Assembly (NCBI GenBank): GCA_009823505.1
Contig: VZQC01000590.1
Span: 470,919-534,918, forward strand
Source of the DNA: Rhizomys pruinosus
Taxonomy: Eukaryota; Chordata; Mammalia; Rodentia; Spalacidae
DNA: 64,000 nt
Direction of reading: 5' to 3'
Positions 1 through 9,603 of the stretch are shown in pieces. The notes below the pieces were generated by a model. That model was not told where the DNA came from. It ran no database searches and worked only from the letters and a program-made list of their open reading frames with translations. Every line of letters begins with the position of its first letter. The first letter of the stretch is position 1. The position numbers and the translations under genes are program-made.

Positions 1-465
1 GCATATGCTTTACCAACAAGTCTAGACTAGCTGCTACCTCCTGTTCACTGGGTCCAATCAGCATAACATCATCAATGTAGTGGACCAGTGTGATATTTTG
101 TGGAAGAGTCAGGCGATCAAGATCCCTTCTAACTAAGTTATGGCACAAGGCTGGAGAGTTAATATACCTTAAGGTAAGACAGTAAAGGTATACTGTTGGC
201 CTTGCCAGCTGAAAGCAAATTGCTTCTGGTGGTCTTTATGAACTGATATTGAGAACAAAGCATTGGCCAGATTAATAGCTGAATACCAGGTACCAGGAGA
301 CATATTAATCTGCTCAAGTAAGGACACCACATCTGGTACAGTGGTTGCAATTGGTATCACTACTTGGTTGAGTTTTCGATAGTCAACTGTCATTCTCCAT
401 GATCCATCTGTCTTTTGCACAGGCCAAATTGGAGAGTTAAATGGCGATGTGGTAGGAATCACACC
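1..465 (-). pseudogene. pol: ERVL reverse transcriptase, N-terminal half, frameshifted
   Basis: A 97-residue open stretch (169-462) contains [20 protein letters not shown], a hallmark of retroviral reverse transcriptase fingers/palm. At 57-95, in a different frame, [12 protein letters not shown] carries the YxDD polymerase active site. Frame changes are visible near 455-465 and near 169-175, so pol is broken at least twice before the window edge. The remaining RT, RNase H and integrase would lie outside the window. Confidence 0.8.
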
Positions 466-599
466 CCTGCATCATTCAAATCCTTGATGGTGGCACTAAT
501 TTCTGCAATCCCTCCAGGGATACAATACTGGTTTTGGTTCACTATTTTCGTGTGGTTTCCATTTGGAAATGGAATGGTTTCCATTTGGCCTTTCCAATC

Positions 600-1000
600 A
601 TAATAGCCCTCACTCCACACAGGTCAGGGAACCAATGTGGGGATTCTGCCAATTTCTAAGTATATCTATCCCAATTATACATTCTAGGACTGGGGAAATA
701 ACCACAGAATGAGTTCTGGGACCCACTGGACCCACTGTGAGTCAGTCTTCAGCCAAAACTCCATTTGTCACCTGACTTCCATAGGCCCCTATTTTAGCTG
801 GAGGGCCACAATGCTTTTTAGGGTCTCCTAGGATCATTATCAACTCAGAACCAGTATCCAATAGGCCTCAAAAAGTCTGAATATTTCCTTTTCCCCAGTG
901 TGCAGTTACCCTAATAAAAGGCCTCAGCTCCCTCTGGGGAAGGACAGGAGGAAGGCAAACAGCATAACTCTTTGGTATTGTGACAAGGTCCTTCCTCATC
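600..1000 (-). pseudogene. ERVL protease region
   Basis: The minus strand encodes GLLDTGSELIMIL, with the retroviral aspartic-protease catalytic triad DTG at 850-858. Upstream and downstream text is similar in character but is not one clean frame. The active-site triplet is intact, but the surrounding frame is interrupted, so a working enzyme is unlikely from this copy as written. Confidence 0.6.
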
Positions 1001-1293
1001 AGAACCCAGACACAGCTTCATTCAAGAGGTTCTGGGTCTGTGAACTGTCTCAAGTCTGGAAACTGGTTAACTGGACAGAATTTGCTACTGCTGAAATCCA
1101 GTGTTGACTTCCTGTCATTTGTTCTAGAGCTTTCTGCTTATACAGATCAAATAAAAACTTAGTAGGCTTCTTATGTATTTGGTTCCTTGGAACACCATGA
1201 TTAATTAGCCAGTTCCAAAGATCATTTTAGGTCATGCCATTATAGGTATTGTCTTGCCTTTGCCGCCCATTATGATAACTATGATAACTATGC

Positions 1294-1479
1294 TCATCTG
1301 GCCTTCGGTGATTCAGTGCTGCCACCCTGATGCCTACCCTGAGGTCCTGTTAAACCTATTATGTGTACATTTAATTTATGCAAGTGAGCAACAACTTCTC
1401 TAACTGTGAGATCTGGCATAAGAAATAAAGCAAAAACAAAGTGCTTCAAATGTTCTGTGTCTCTCTCAGTACTTTCCAT
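1294..1479 (-). pseudogene. ERVL gag C-terminal remnant in shifted frame
   Basis: This frame overlaps the end of the main gag frame by about 34 bases and continues gag-like sequence (HLKHFVFALFLMPDLTV, then a glycine-rich tail). Together with the stop at 1446 it indicates a single indel in late gag. This could be a decay mutation or a sequencing indel; the local text is not a long homopolymer, which slightly favours a genuine change. Confidence 0.65.
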
Positions 1480-2705
1480 CTTATAAACTCAGTGAAAATC
1501 ATGTCCTTTGGGTACTCATATTGTGGAGAATGTGGTTTTACACTTCTAATCCACTCGAACATGCCCATCTGCCTGACCCTCACAATCCCTTCATCAATAC
1601 TAAGCCAAGGAATATCAGGCATCTCTAACTCGCTGTTAGTAGGCCATGTTTTAATAAATACATCAGCCAACCATTCAAATAAACTTTTAACACCTTTTTT
1701 AACTGCTCGAGCTTCCATGTTAAACCTAGAATCTCTACTCAGTGGGCTCATATCGATAAACTCAGTATGATCCAATTTTATATTCCTTCCACCATTATCC
1801 CACACCCTTAAAATCCATTCCCACACATATTCCTTAGGCTTCTGCCGGAATGAATCAGCAAACTCATTAATTTCTTTAGTAGTATATCGCACCTCCTCGT
1901 GGACCACACTTTCTATCTCACCTTGAGGGGCTTGCTTAGACTTCAATCTGGTTATAGGTCTAGAGGCAACAATTGTTGGGCCCTGAGGGACATCAGCTCC
2001 CACTGGGAGGGGGGGATTAATTTCCTCAGGCAAGGGTGGGGAGGAGGGATCTGCAGGGTGTGGATTCTCTGCTGAGGGTGGGGAGGTTAATTCCTCAGAT
2101 AAAGAAAATCCCTCAGAATCCGAGGGTTCAAAATCCTCATCATCATAGTTCTCCCACACATCTCCATCCCAAGTTTCAGGGTTCCACCCTTTCCCCACCA
2201 GTGCTCTCACTTTAACTGCTGACACTTTTCGTGGCTGGGAATTAAATTTGCGTTGTAAATCAGCCAACCGTATAATAAGGGCTCCAGCTTGATTTTCTGC
2301 TGCTTTAGCTCTTTGGCTGCTGGAGAGAAGATTCTCTTCCAGAGCACACTTGGAAACCTTTAAACTGTTGTTTCGAATCCGGAGCTGGTCATTTTTATCA
2401 CCGAGCTCCATATTTTCCTCTATCAGTTTATCCAGACATGCTAGGAGCAACAAGGCAACATCATTATTTTCCTGATTTTTCCGCAATTTCTCGAACGTTT
2501 TATATATAGAGTCGCTAAATTCCTTGCTTCTCACAAGAGGTGAGTTAGGTGAGTCAAATGGATCTATCTTCATAATTAGATCAAATAGTCTGCACCAAGG
2601 ATTATCATTCCTCTTCATGCCACCAGGAGAGCCTTCAGTAACTCTAGGCTTCATTGGGTTGGAGAGCTGGCTCCAGAAACTACCAAGCCCACTAAAGAAA
2701 TTCAT
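1446..2705 (-). CDS. gag: ERVL gag polyprotein, 419 codons open, related to Fv1
   Basis: This is the longest credible reading frame in the window. The ATG at 2705 lies 25 bases downstream of the primer-binding site, as expected for gag. The N-terminal third contains a leucine/glutamate-rich, coiled-coil-like segment, followed by an acidic, proline-rich linker. The C-terminal third looks like a capsid domain and contains WILRVWDNGG and GVKSLFEWLADVF. Two other recognisable stretches are KVRALVGKGWNPETW and GDVWENYDDED. These features are characteristic of ERV-L Gag and the host restriction factor Fv1, which derives from such a gag. The frame ends early: a one-base shift near 1450-1475 moves the remaining homology into another frame (1294-1479). 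Gag would assemble capsids. As the copy is linked to pol it is a provirus, not Fv1 itself. Whether it is expressed cannot be told. Confidence 0.82.
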   Translation of the reverse strand: MNFFSGLGSFWSQLSNPMKPRVTEGSPGGMKRNDNPWCRLFDLIMKIDPFDSPNSPLVRSKEFSDSIYKTFEKLRKNQENNDVALLLLACLDKLIEENMELGDKNDQLRIRNNSLKVSKCALEENLLSSSQRAKAAENQAGALIIRLADLQRKFNSQPRKVSAVKVRALVGKGWNPETWDGDVWENYDDEDFEPSDSEGFSLSEELTSPPSAENPHPADPSSPPLPEEINPPLPVGADVPQGPTIVASRPITRLKSKQAPQGEIESVVHEEVRYTTKEINEFADSFRQKPKEYVWEWILRVWDNGGRNIKLDHTEFIDMSPLSRDSRFNMEARAVKKGVKSLFEWLADVFIKTWPTNSELEMPDIPWLSIDEGIVRVRQMGMFEWIRSVKPHSPQYEYPKDMIFTEFIRWKVLRETQNI

Positions 2706-2729
2706 CCTTTCAATTCTGTTTCTCTAGAA

Positions 2730-2744
2730 CCACTTCTGGTACCA
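2730..2744 (-). other. Retroviral primer-binding site, tRNA-Leu-like
   Basis: The minus strand reads TGGTACCAGAAGTGG five bases inside the LTR end. It starts with the TGG complementary to a tRNA CCA end and resembles the tRNA-Leu-type site used by ERVL elements. A closely related site, TGGTACCAGAGAGTGGG, follows the MaLR LTR at 9609-9625. Confidence 0.7.
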
Positions 2745-2749
2745 AAATC

Positions 2750-3225
2750 TGTATTAGTCAGGGTTCTCTAAAGAAACAGAAGCAACAGGATGAAATATAT
2801 AGCTATATACAATTTATTGATTTGCTCATGTGACAGAGCTCAAGTAGTCCAACATAGCCGCGCCGCACTGGAGAGGCTGAGAATCCAGGGAACTGCTCAG
2901 TCCGCAAGGCTGGATGTCTCAGTAGTCCCAATCTGGTGCTGAAGGCCCGATGGATTCCAGGATATTTGCCAGTCTCAGTACACGCTGGGATCCAAAGGGT
3001 TGATCACAGAAGCAAGACAAACTCACCAGTGAGAGAGAGGCAAGCCGCAGGATAAAAGGGACTAGCTCCCTCTGCCATGACCTTTTATAACTGCCTGCCA
3101 GCAGAAGGTAACACCCACATTTGGGGTGGGCCATCCGGTTTGAGGTAGTCCAATCCAAAGATCCTTTTTCTCTTATTTGTTCATCCTTAGTCCAGTCAAG
3201 TTGACACCCAGGATTAACCATCACA
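2750..3225 (-). repeat. ERVL 5' LTR
   Basis: On the minus strand the element begins TGTGATGGTTAATCC at 3225 and ends CTGACTAATACA at 2750, the usual ends of rodent ERVL LTRs. It is directly followed after five bases by a primer-binding site, which makes it the 5' LTR. The flank beyond 3225 shows no matching LTR, and a target-site duplication cannot be tested because the other end is missing. Confidence 0.82.
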
Positions 3226-4005
3226 CATACAAAAAAAGACTGAAATTTAACTGAAAAATGATGTCTGAAATACCCAAAACATCAATAAAATCATTATAAA
3301 AAATAAAACACAGGTCCCACCTGAAAAAATTAAGCCCACATATAATTATTAATCTAACTAAAAAAGTTTATAACAAAAAAAGCTTTTGGGATATAGAGAA
3401 CTCCAAAAATTATACATTGCCTTTTCTCAGTTCTTATGGCCACAGTGCCCTGCATCTGTGAATTGAACCTCATCTCATTTGAGGCTAATCACAAGAAAAT
3501 ACATGCCAAGGTCATGAAAGTAACATATCTCATAATATTTTTCAGTTATAAAGGTGAAAAAAATTAGACATATTCTGCTTTACATTATTAAATTTTTCAA
3601 AGGAGACAAATGGAATTAGTGCATGATGAAATAAGACAAAAATGCAAAATATACCCACTGTCTAGAAAATAAGAAATAACAAAGGAAGTGTTCATTGCAA
3701 AGTAAGATTATGATAAAAAGAAAATTAAAATAAAATTTAAAGATTAAATATACTTAATTAGAAGTCCAAGTTCAAAATTTCCCATGCTCACAACTAAGCC
3801 AGTAATATTTAGAACTTGAGACATCCATTAATAAAGTGAAGTAATATGACAAAAACAATTATATGGGATAAAAGTTCTGAACAATGCAGCAGGGGACAAA
3901 CACACTTAAAGCAGACACATCTTCTGCAGGCATGGTAGAGGGAGATGGCTTCTTAAATATATGGTTGAAGAAAATTTTATTTTGCATTATGAATGAAAAA
4001 TGTTA
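3226..4005. other. AT-rich unique spacer
   Basis: No long frame, SINE signature or tandem array is visible. The text is A-rich with many stops in all frames. It may contain decayed repeats that cannot be recognised by eye. Confidence 0.4.
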
Positions 4006-4007
4006 CT

Positions 4008-4135
4008 TGAGCTAGTTGTGGTTGTGCATGTCTTTAATCCCAACACTTGGCAGGCAGAAGCAGGTGGATCTCTGTGAGTTTGAGGCCAACCTCATTTACA
4101 TAGTGAGTTTCAGGGCAGTTCGTGCATGCTTCAGG
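4008..4135 (+). repeat. B1 SINE
   Basis: The stretch has B1 landmarks in order: GTGCATGTCTTTAATCC (A-box region), CAGGCAGAAGCAGGTGGATC and TCTGTGAGTTTGAGGCCA. It is diverged and lacks a clear poly(A), so it is an old copy. Confidence 0.75.
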
Positions 4136-4592
4136 GACCCCCAAAAATGTTTCTTGAATCAGCATATCCTACTCAAGTTCCTGTGAAAAAGTAGGGCTGG
4201 TTGAAGGTGTTTGCAACTACAGAGATTTGTGGGAAATCTTTAATGAATTGGATGCAGAAGGGACTATGATTTTTTTTTATAGGACCTGCATTCTCTTTCA
4301 GCTATGTGGTTGGCTATGTGAATGGTAGTTGGTCCATGTTTCAAATTTCTGATGTTGAAAAGCAGTCTGAGCCTAAGACTTAAGGCAATGATTTCTCCAG
4401 AAGTACTTTGAAGTATTCCAGGTCAACAGAGCCCAGCATGATTTTGCATGACCTAGGCTGGATTTAATTGTTGTAGTTCTAGTGCAAAATCATCACTCCT
4501 ATCTCCACTACCCAGCCAGTGCTTCTGTGAATTTAGGCCAAAGAGGGAACCACATGGGAGCAAATTTATATGTATGTCTCACTTGCTCTACA

Positions 4593-4593
<1 letters not shown>

Positions 4594-4624
<31 letters not shown>
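4594..4624 (+). repeat. (CA)n microsatellite
   Basis: About 15 CA dinucleotides in an uninterrupted run. Confidence 0.95.
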
Positions 4625-4625
<1 letters not shown>

Positions 4626-5234
4626 TTACACACAAATTAAAAATAAAAGAATTTCATTCAAAAGTCCATAAATAGGATTATTGTGATATGATCCTTCTTA
4701 GATCACATCTCATGCTGAAATCTTGCTACACTATCAATATGCCTGACCTCTCTCTGCCTCTAATTGGCTTGCCTTTCCTTGCAGTAGAAATAGTACTACT
4801 CTTTGGTGGCCAACAAATATACCTCTCCTTCTGGAAAGATTTCCCTGTTCCCCCAAACAGAATGCCAAACTGTTCCTGAACTCTGAAGAGCTGCTCTGCT
4901 CAGATACCACTTAGCATACAGCATCCACTAGTGTGGGCGTTTTTTCTTTTGGTTTGTAAAGTTTTGGGAACAAGACAGATTTTCTTAGTGTTTCTGTGTC
5001 CAGTGGTCTAGCAAACTTGCATCTAAGAAAAAACCAACTCTAACTGAATCGATTGGAGTGAAAAAAAAATACTAGAGACTCTATTGAACCTTCTCAATTG
5101 AATGGATAGAAAGAATCAATAATTCTATCAGTCTTTCACTTAATTTCTTTTCTCATTAATTTTTAAAAATGATCAGCAGAATGATGGGTTTCATCATGAC
5201 ATTTTCATAACAAACTACTATTATTCATCTTATG
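4625..5234. other. Unique spacer
   Basis: No repeat or gene is recognised. One open stretch of 63 codons at 4688-4879 has no recognisable domain and no context that would support translation. Confidence 0.35.
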
Positions 5235-5348
5235 TGGCTTGTTCAAATAAAAACCCCAGGCTGTATTGGGAATTCTTAGAAGGTGTGGCATGCTGAGGAA
5301 GCAAGTCACTGGGGACAGGCTTAGAGTTTAAAAAGCCTTGCCAATCTC

Positions 5349-5420
<72 letters not shown>

Positions 5421-5610
5421 TTCCTGTGCTTGCTTGAAGATGTGGACCTCTGCTATCTTCTCCTGTTCTGGCACCTCCTGCCACCATGCCTCCCTACCAT
5501 GATGGACTCTAATTCCCCTGGAACAATAAGCTCAATTAAACTCATCCTTTATAAGTTGCCTTCATTGTTATGCTTCTATCACAGCAACAGTAAAGTAATT
5601 AATAGAGGCA
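5235..5610 (+). repeat. Rodent LTR-like medium reiterated repeat with (CT)n
   Basis: It contains GGCACCTCCTGCCACCATGC, a CATGATGGACTC block, CAATTAAACTC, and an end of the type TTGCCTTCATTGTTATG...CACAGCAACAG. The same block occurs in reverse orientation at 59916-60264, and again in the duplicated copy from 35252. The ending resembles rodent MaLR/RMER LTR ends. The family name is uncertain. Confidence 0.55.
5352..5418 (+). repeat. (CT)n microsatellite, 67 bp
   Basis: A pure CT run inside the LTR-like repeat. The paralogous run at 35229-35251 is only about 23 bp and abuts a single N, so the join there was made inside this low-complexity tract. Confidence 0.97.
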
Positions 5611-6324
5611 ACAGTTATTATTTCACTTATTTTATAGAGAGAATTAATAAAAAAGTATTATTGAATGGATTAAAAGGAACCGTTATCTGTTCACATAGAA
5701 TGAACATGTTAGTGCTGGAGTAGGCAAACAGTGAATCAGTGTCAAAAAATATGGGCAGATTATGATCTAGATCCCTGTGAGCACCTGAACATAATTCTTC
5801 AAAGCAGATGAAGAACACCATAAAGCAGTACTTTCACTGCTAATTTATCCTTAAGACATTTATTCTTCAACTTCTACTCAAGTGATATGATACCTGTCAT
5901 GAGAAAATTATACATTGAGCCATTGTTCAAAACTATATTTACTAGGTGTCTGACATTAATAATTTGACTTTAGAAAAATATTCAGAGTATGTTTCCATTG
6001 AAATAAATATTCTCTCTGGCTTGTAAATTCTCTAGAATATATCTTTCTGTGTAATTTCAGTTGAGTTAGCTAATTGTCTTTGTCTCTGAGAATTATTTTC
6101 ACAGAGGTGAAGATCCTGCAGTGGGCCTTCAAATGTCCATTCTCTCTCATGTGTTGCCAAAAGATTCTGGAAGAAAAAGAGTACTGTTAATGCAAGGCAG
6201 CCGAGTTTTATATTTTAATAATGACTTTATCTTGTGTGAAAACTGCAAGCAGCCATACAGCAAACAATGTTATTTTTCATTCTATCTGATTTTCATTTTT
6301 ATATTAGAGCATTAGAAAGGTGAC
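5611..6324. other. AT-rich unique sequence, present twice in the window
   Basis: No gene is recognised. The sequence recurs at about 35444-36157 with only isolated substitutions (for example CCGTTATC versus CCTTTATC near 5684/35513). Confidence 0.6.
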
Positions 6325-6474
6325 TTTTTTGGTCTTTTTGAGACAGGGTCTCCCTGTAGCTCCAGCTGTCCTGGAACTCACTCTGTAGACCAGGCTAGCC
6401 TTGAACTCACAGAGATCCACATGCCTCTGCCTCCTTGGTGCTGGGATTAAAGGTGTGTGCCACCATGCCCAGAT
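6325..6474 (-). repeat. B1 SINE
   Basis: Read as GAGACAGGGTCTCCCTGTAG ... TGTAGACCAGGCTAGCCTTG ... GGGATTAAAGG, this is a complete B1 in reverse orientation. The duplicated copy of the region is cut inside this element (N at 36198). Confidence 0.93.
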
Positions 6475-7124
6475 AAAAGTTGACATTCCATATCCAAACA
6501 TGTGTCTATGCTAAAGTAACCTACCATAACTATTAGTGCTGCTTAAATACCTATATATCTAATTGCTTGTTCTTCATTAGTAGGATCGAAAGGTTATTCC
6601 TGGACAAACTGTCAGCCCATGAAAGGAAACAGCCAGAATTGACCAGAGTCCAAGTCAACAGCTCCAGAGAGAGTGGACTGTTTTACCTCTCATCCACCTG
6701 TGCCCCTTTTCTAAGCCTAGGGAACAACCTGCGGAAGAGGGGGCGTGGTAGAATGTAAGGGCTGCGATTGGGGTGAATGGTGAAACTACAGCAATGTAGT
6801 CTGGACACTCATTTGATCAACTTGATTGAACAAACAACCTGTCACCCCCCACTGGATGGTGGGGCTGTAGGTGTTTGGGCACAACAGCCTGCAGATAGGT
6901 TTTGCATGAAGGATGCTTGTACTCATGGATTATCACTTATAGCTAAAAATGAAAAAAAAAACTGAGAGAAAGATGCAGGACAGTTATGGCAGAATGCATG
7001 ATCTGGGATGGGGTGGGGGTGGGGGGGGAGGGAAAGGGAAATAAGCCTGAACTGAATTGGAAAAAATGTATGAAATGCACAAAGCATCAATAAAAACTAA
7101 TTAAAAAAAAAGTTGACATTCCAT
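6475..7124 (+). mobile_element. 5'-truncated LINE-1 (3' UTR only) with 17-bp target-site duplication
   Basis: Identical 17-bp flanks AAAAGTTGACATTCCAT (6475-6491 and 7108-7124) enclose a 616-bp insert. The insert ends in a G-rich polypurine tract (about 7005-7040), AATAAA-like motifs and oligo(A). This is the structure of a rodent LINE-1 3' UTR inserted by target-primed reverse transcription. Other copies of the same tail occur at 16989, 24845, 28117, 41815 and 47058. Its link to LINE-1 is supported by the composite insertion at 46791-49720. Confidence 0.82.
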
Positions 7125-7855
7125 GTAAAATAGCTAAGATTGCCTATGGACCATGAGCAACATGCCATTGATACAGGTCCTCAGAATATGTGGTTAGTCT
7201 TTTGACATGTCTTCCTATGTCAAAATCTTCTCAGTCCCACTCCATACCAAGATCATTAAGCCTATTGGCTGCAAAAAGTCACACAGGACAAGTTCTCTGG
7301 ATCCAAAATGTCACATTCTTGTTGCTCAATTTTATATTAGACCTCTTTGCTGTCACGTATATATTTTCCAGATGGATGTTTCAGACAGAATAAATCACCC
7401 ACCCAAGTCTCTGTTGCATGAGTTTGTCATTTACCAAACCATACCACCTTAGTGTAAAGAAAGGAAATTTCTTGAAGATTGAAAACAAGCAAAAAATGAG
7501 GAAACATCTGTGGATAATGCTGAAGGATGCAGAAGCCATTTGCCTTATTCCATGGAGATCCAGGCACTGACATTGCTCATTTGGCTTTTATCTTCCATTC
7601 TCTCCACTTTTTTGCTGATTCATAGATAATACATAGTTCACTTTCACCAACAAGCCACTTTTCAGAGTAACTGAAAGTAAACATACCCACTTGAAAACAC
7701 TTTAGAAGATCTGCTTTTATGATGATGCTCCAGGAATATTTTCTCTTATGTATTACACTTTCATAGTGAAAAATCCATTTTTATTAATGTGATAAATCTA
7801 AAAAGGTCATTTACCTCTGTAATATGTTTCTACAAGATCTATAAAGGTAAGAAGC
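7125..7855. other. Unique spacer
   Basis: No gene, SINE or tandem array is seen. Short open frames at 7190-7452 overlap each other in different frames and have no recognisable content. Confidence 0.35.
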
Positions 7856-7859
7856 TCAT

Positions 7860-8817
7860 ATAATAGCATAAGATATTATGTAAGCCACTAAGGGAGAAAC
7901 CCAATTGAGTCCTATGAAGCTGTAAAGCTTATGAGCCACATCAATGGCCAGTCCAGCAACATATCCCTATTGGTGCAGTAGTGGCAGTTTGATATTGTGG
8001 GTCATCAAAATTTGACTAACTGAACTGAAGACCCAATTAATAGGACAAAAATCCATGCATATCTTTATAAACATAGACAATTTTACATGGTGAGAGACCT
8101 CATAGGCCCTAGAGAAGAACCTGCTACTGTTACTTTTCTAGACTCATGTGTTTTTTTTTTATTGCACTCTAATTTTGCCTATCCTTACAGTCATAGACAA
8201 ATGTATTTCTTTTTTTAAACTTTTTTAAAATTTTATTTATTTTTGTATGTGTATGAATGTACTGTCTACATGTAGGTTTGTGCACCCATGTCGTGCAAGG
8301 CCTCAGAGGTCAGAAGAGGGTCTTGGATTCCCCTGGAACTGGAGTTCTCCTGGAATTGGAGTTACAGATGGTCCTTCGCTGCCATGTGGGTGCTGGAGAT
8401 CGAACCCGGGTCCTCTGCAAGAGCAGTCGGTGCTCTTAACCGCTAGGCTATCTCTGCAGCCTGACCAATGTATTTCTTACCACTAATTAAATGAACTTCA
8501 TTTCACAACATATTGAGACAATTACAAAGTGACCATGGAATTCTCTCATCCCTAGTAGATTGGTAGCCTATAAGACCTGAATACTGACAATAGCAGTTTA
8601 CCTGGCAAAGTTCATGGTTGGGGGGAGGCATTTCAAGGAGTCTCACCTTAATATGAAGATCTACAGGCAATCAATGAATGATGAGGGAGAATCTCTTTTC
8701 TCCAGGGACTAGCCCCTGAATGATTATACAGTCTCAAGTGGAAGACCTACTCATAGGTTCACATCAGAAACAATAACTGGACACAGTGCATTATATATAA
8801 TATATATGTATGTACAT
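7860..8817 (+). repeat. Possible old rodent retroelement 3' region, split by a B2
   Basis: The text around 7960-8145 and 8580-8780 (for example CTCCAGGGACTAGCCCCTGA) has the feel of a widely repeated rodent sequence, perhaps an old LINE-1 3' region. I cannot name the family with confidence. It is interrupted by the B2 at 8212-8462. Confidence 0.35.
8196..8478 (-). repeat. B2/B3-type SINE with target-site duplication
   Basis: The insert (8212-8462) is flanked by GACAAATGTATTTCTT and GACCAATGTATTTCTT (one mismatch). On the minus strand it carries a tRNA-derived head, GAACCCGGGTCCTCTGCAAG in complement, then the extended middle with two CCAGTTCCAGG-type blocks, then an A/T-rich tail. Confidence 0.93.
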
Positions 8818-9603
8818 TGTGCTGGATAGCTCTAGTGTCAAGTTCACATACCTGGGTTGAGGGAGCCTCAATTGGGTAATTGGCTCCATTGGAATGGCTT
8901 GTGGCTATGTCTGTGAAGTATTGTCTTGATTGTTGAGCAATGTGGGAGGGCACCACCCATGAGCCTCAACTGGATAATTGGCTCCATTGGACTGGCCTGT
9001 GGCTATGTCTGTGAAGTATTGTCTTGATGAGCAATGTGGGAGGGCCCAGCCCACTATGGGTGGTGCCGCACCTGGGCAGGCCGTTATGTCCAGTATAAGA
9101 AAGCAGGTTGGGGGCTGGAGAGATGGCCTAGTGGTTAAGAGCACCGACGCTCTTGCAGAGGACCCGGGTTCGATCCCCAGCACCCACATGGCGGCTAAGA
9201 ACCGTCTGTAACTCCAATTCCAGGAGAACTCCAGTTCCAGGGGAATCCGAGACCCTCTTCTGACCTCCGGGGCATTGCACGACATGGGTGCACAGACCTG
9301 CATGCAGACAGTACATTCATACACATACAAAAATAAATAAATAAAAAATTTTTTAAAAAGATGTAAAAAAAAAAAAAAAAAGAAAGCAAGTTGGGCATAG
9401 GCCAGGGGACCAAGGCAGTAAGCAGCATTCTTCCATGGCCTGTGCTCCAGCTCCTGTCTCCAGGTTCCTGACCTGAGTTCCTACTTTGGGCTCCCTGAGT
9501 GATGAACTGCGACCCAGGAGATGTGAGCTGAATAAACCCTTTCCTCCCCAAGTTGGTGTTAGTCAGAATGTTTTATCACAGCAAATGAAGAGAAACTAGA
9601 ACA
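8818..9603 (+). repeat. MaLR-type LTR (5' copy) with internal duplication and nested B2
   Basis: The LTR starts TGTGCTGGATAGC, contains GGGAGGGCCCAGCCCAC, the CTGAATAAACCCTTTCC polyadenylation region and ends ...AACTAGAACA at 9603. Six bases later is TGGTACCAGAGAGTGGG (9609-9625), a tRNA-Leu-like primer site. A 98-bp block (8863-8960) is repeated in tandem at 8961-9052. A sense B2 sits at 9111-9380. The organisation matches ERVL-MaLR (MT-like) elements. Confidence 0.78.
9099..9394 (+). repeat. B2/B3-type SINE inserted in the MaLR LTR
   Basis: The insert 9111-9380 begins GGGGCTGGAGAGATGGCC, has tRNA-type A and B boxes (GTTCGATCCCC in the B box) and ends in a poly(A) of about 18. The flanks GAAAGCAGGTTG and GAAAGCAAGTTG are a target-site duplication, so the SINE entered after the LTR. 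Confidence 0.93.

Larger units (their letters stand above)
1..3225 (-). mobile_element. ERVL-type endogenous retrovirus, 5' part (LTR-gag-pro-RT), cut by window edge
   Basis: Reading on the minus strand from 3225 down to 1, the order is a 476-bp LTR with TG...CA ends, a tRNA-Leu-like primer-binding site, a long gag frame, a protease DTG motif and a reverse transcriptase ending in a YIDD motif at 57-95. This is the canonical order of a class III (ERVL) provirus. The rest of pol and the 3' LTR lie outside the window. Gag is open for 419 codons while the protease-RT part has several breaks. Family membership rests on gag similarity to the ERV-L/Fv1 group and on the LTR and primer-site type. Confidence 0.88.

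Noticed and set aside
1446..2705. Calling the gag frame Fv1
   Set aside because: Protease and reverse transcriptase follow in the normal order, with an LTR and primer site. Fv1 lacks linked pol, so this is a provirus of the source family.
5230..5487. 85-codon minus-strand frame containing an RE dipeptide repeat
   Set aside because: It is only the (CT)n microsatellite read as arginine-glutamate. The same applies to 14076-14327.
8247..9551. Repeated short frames with CRSVHPCRA / NWSSPGIGV text
   Set aside because: They are translations of B2/B3 SINEs and recur at every copy (8212, 9111, 14911, 21230, 46202).
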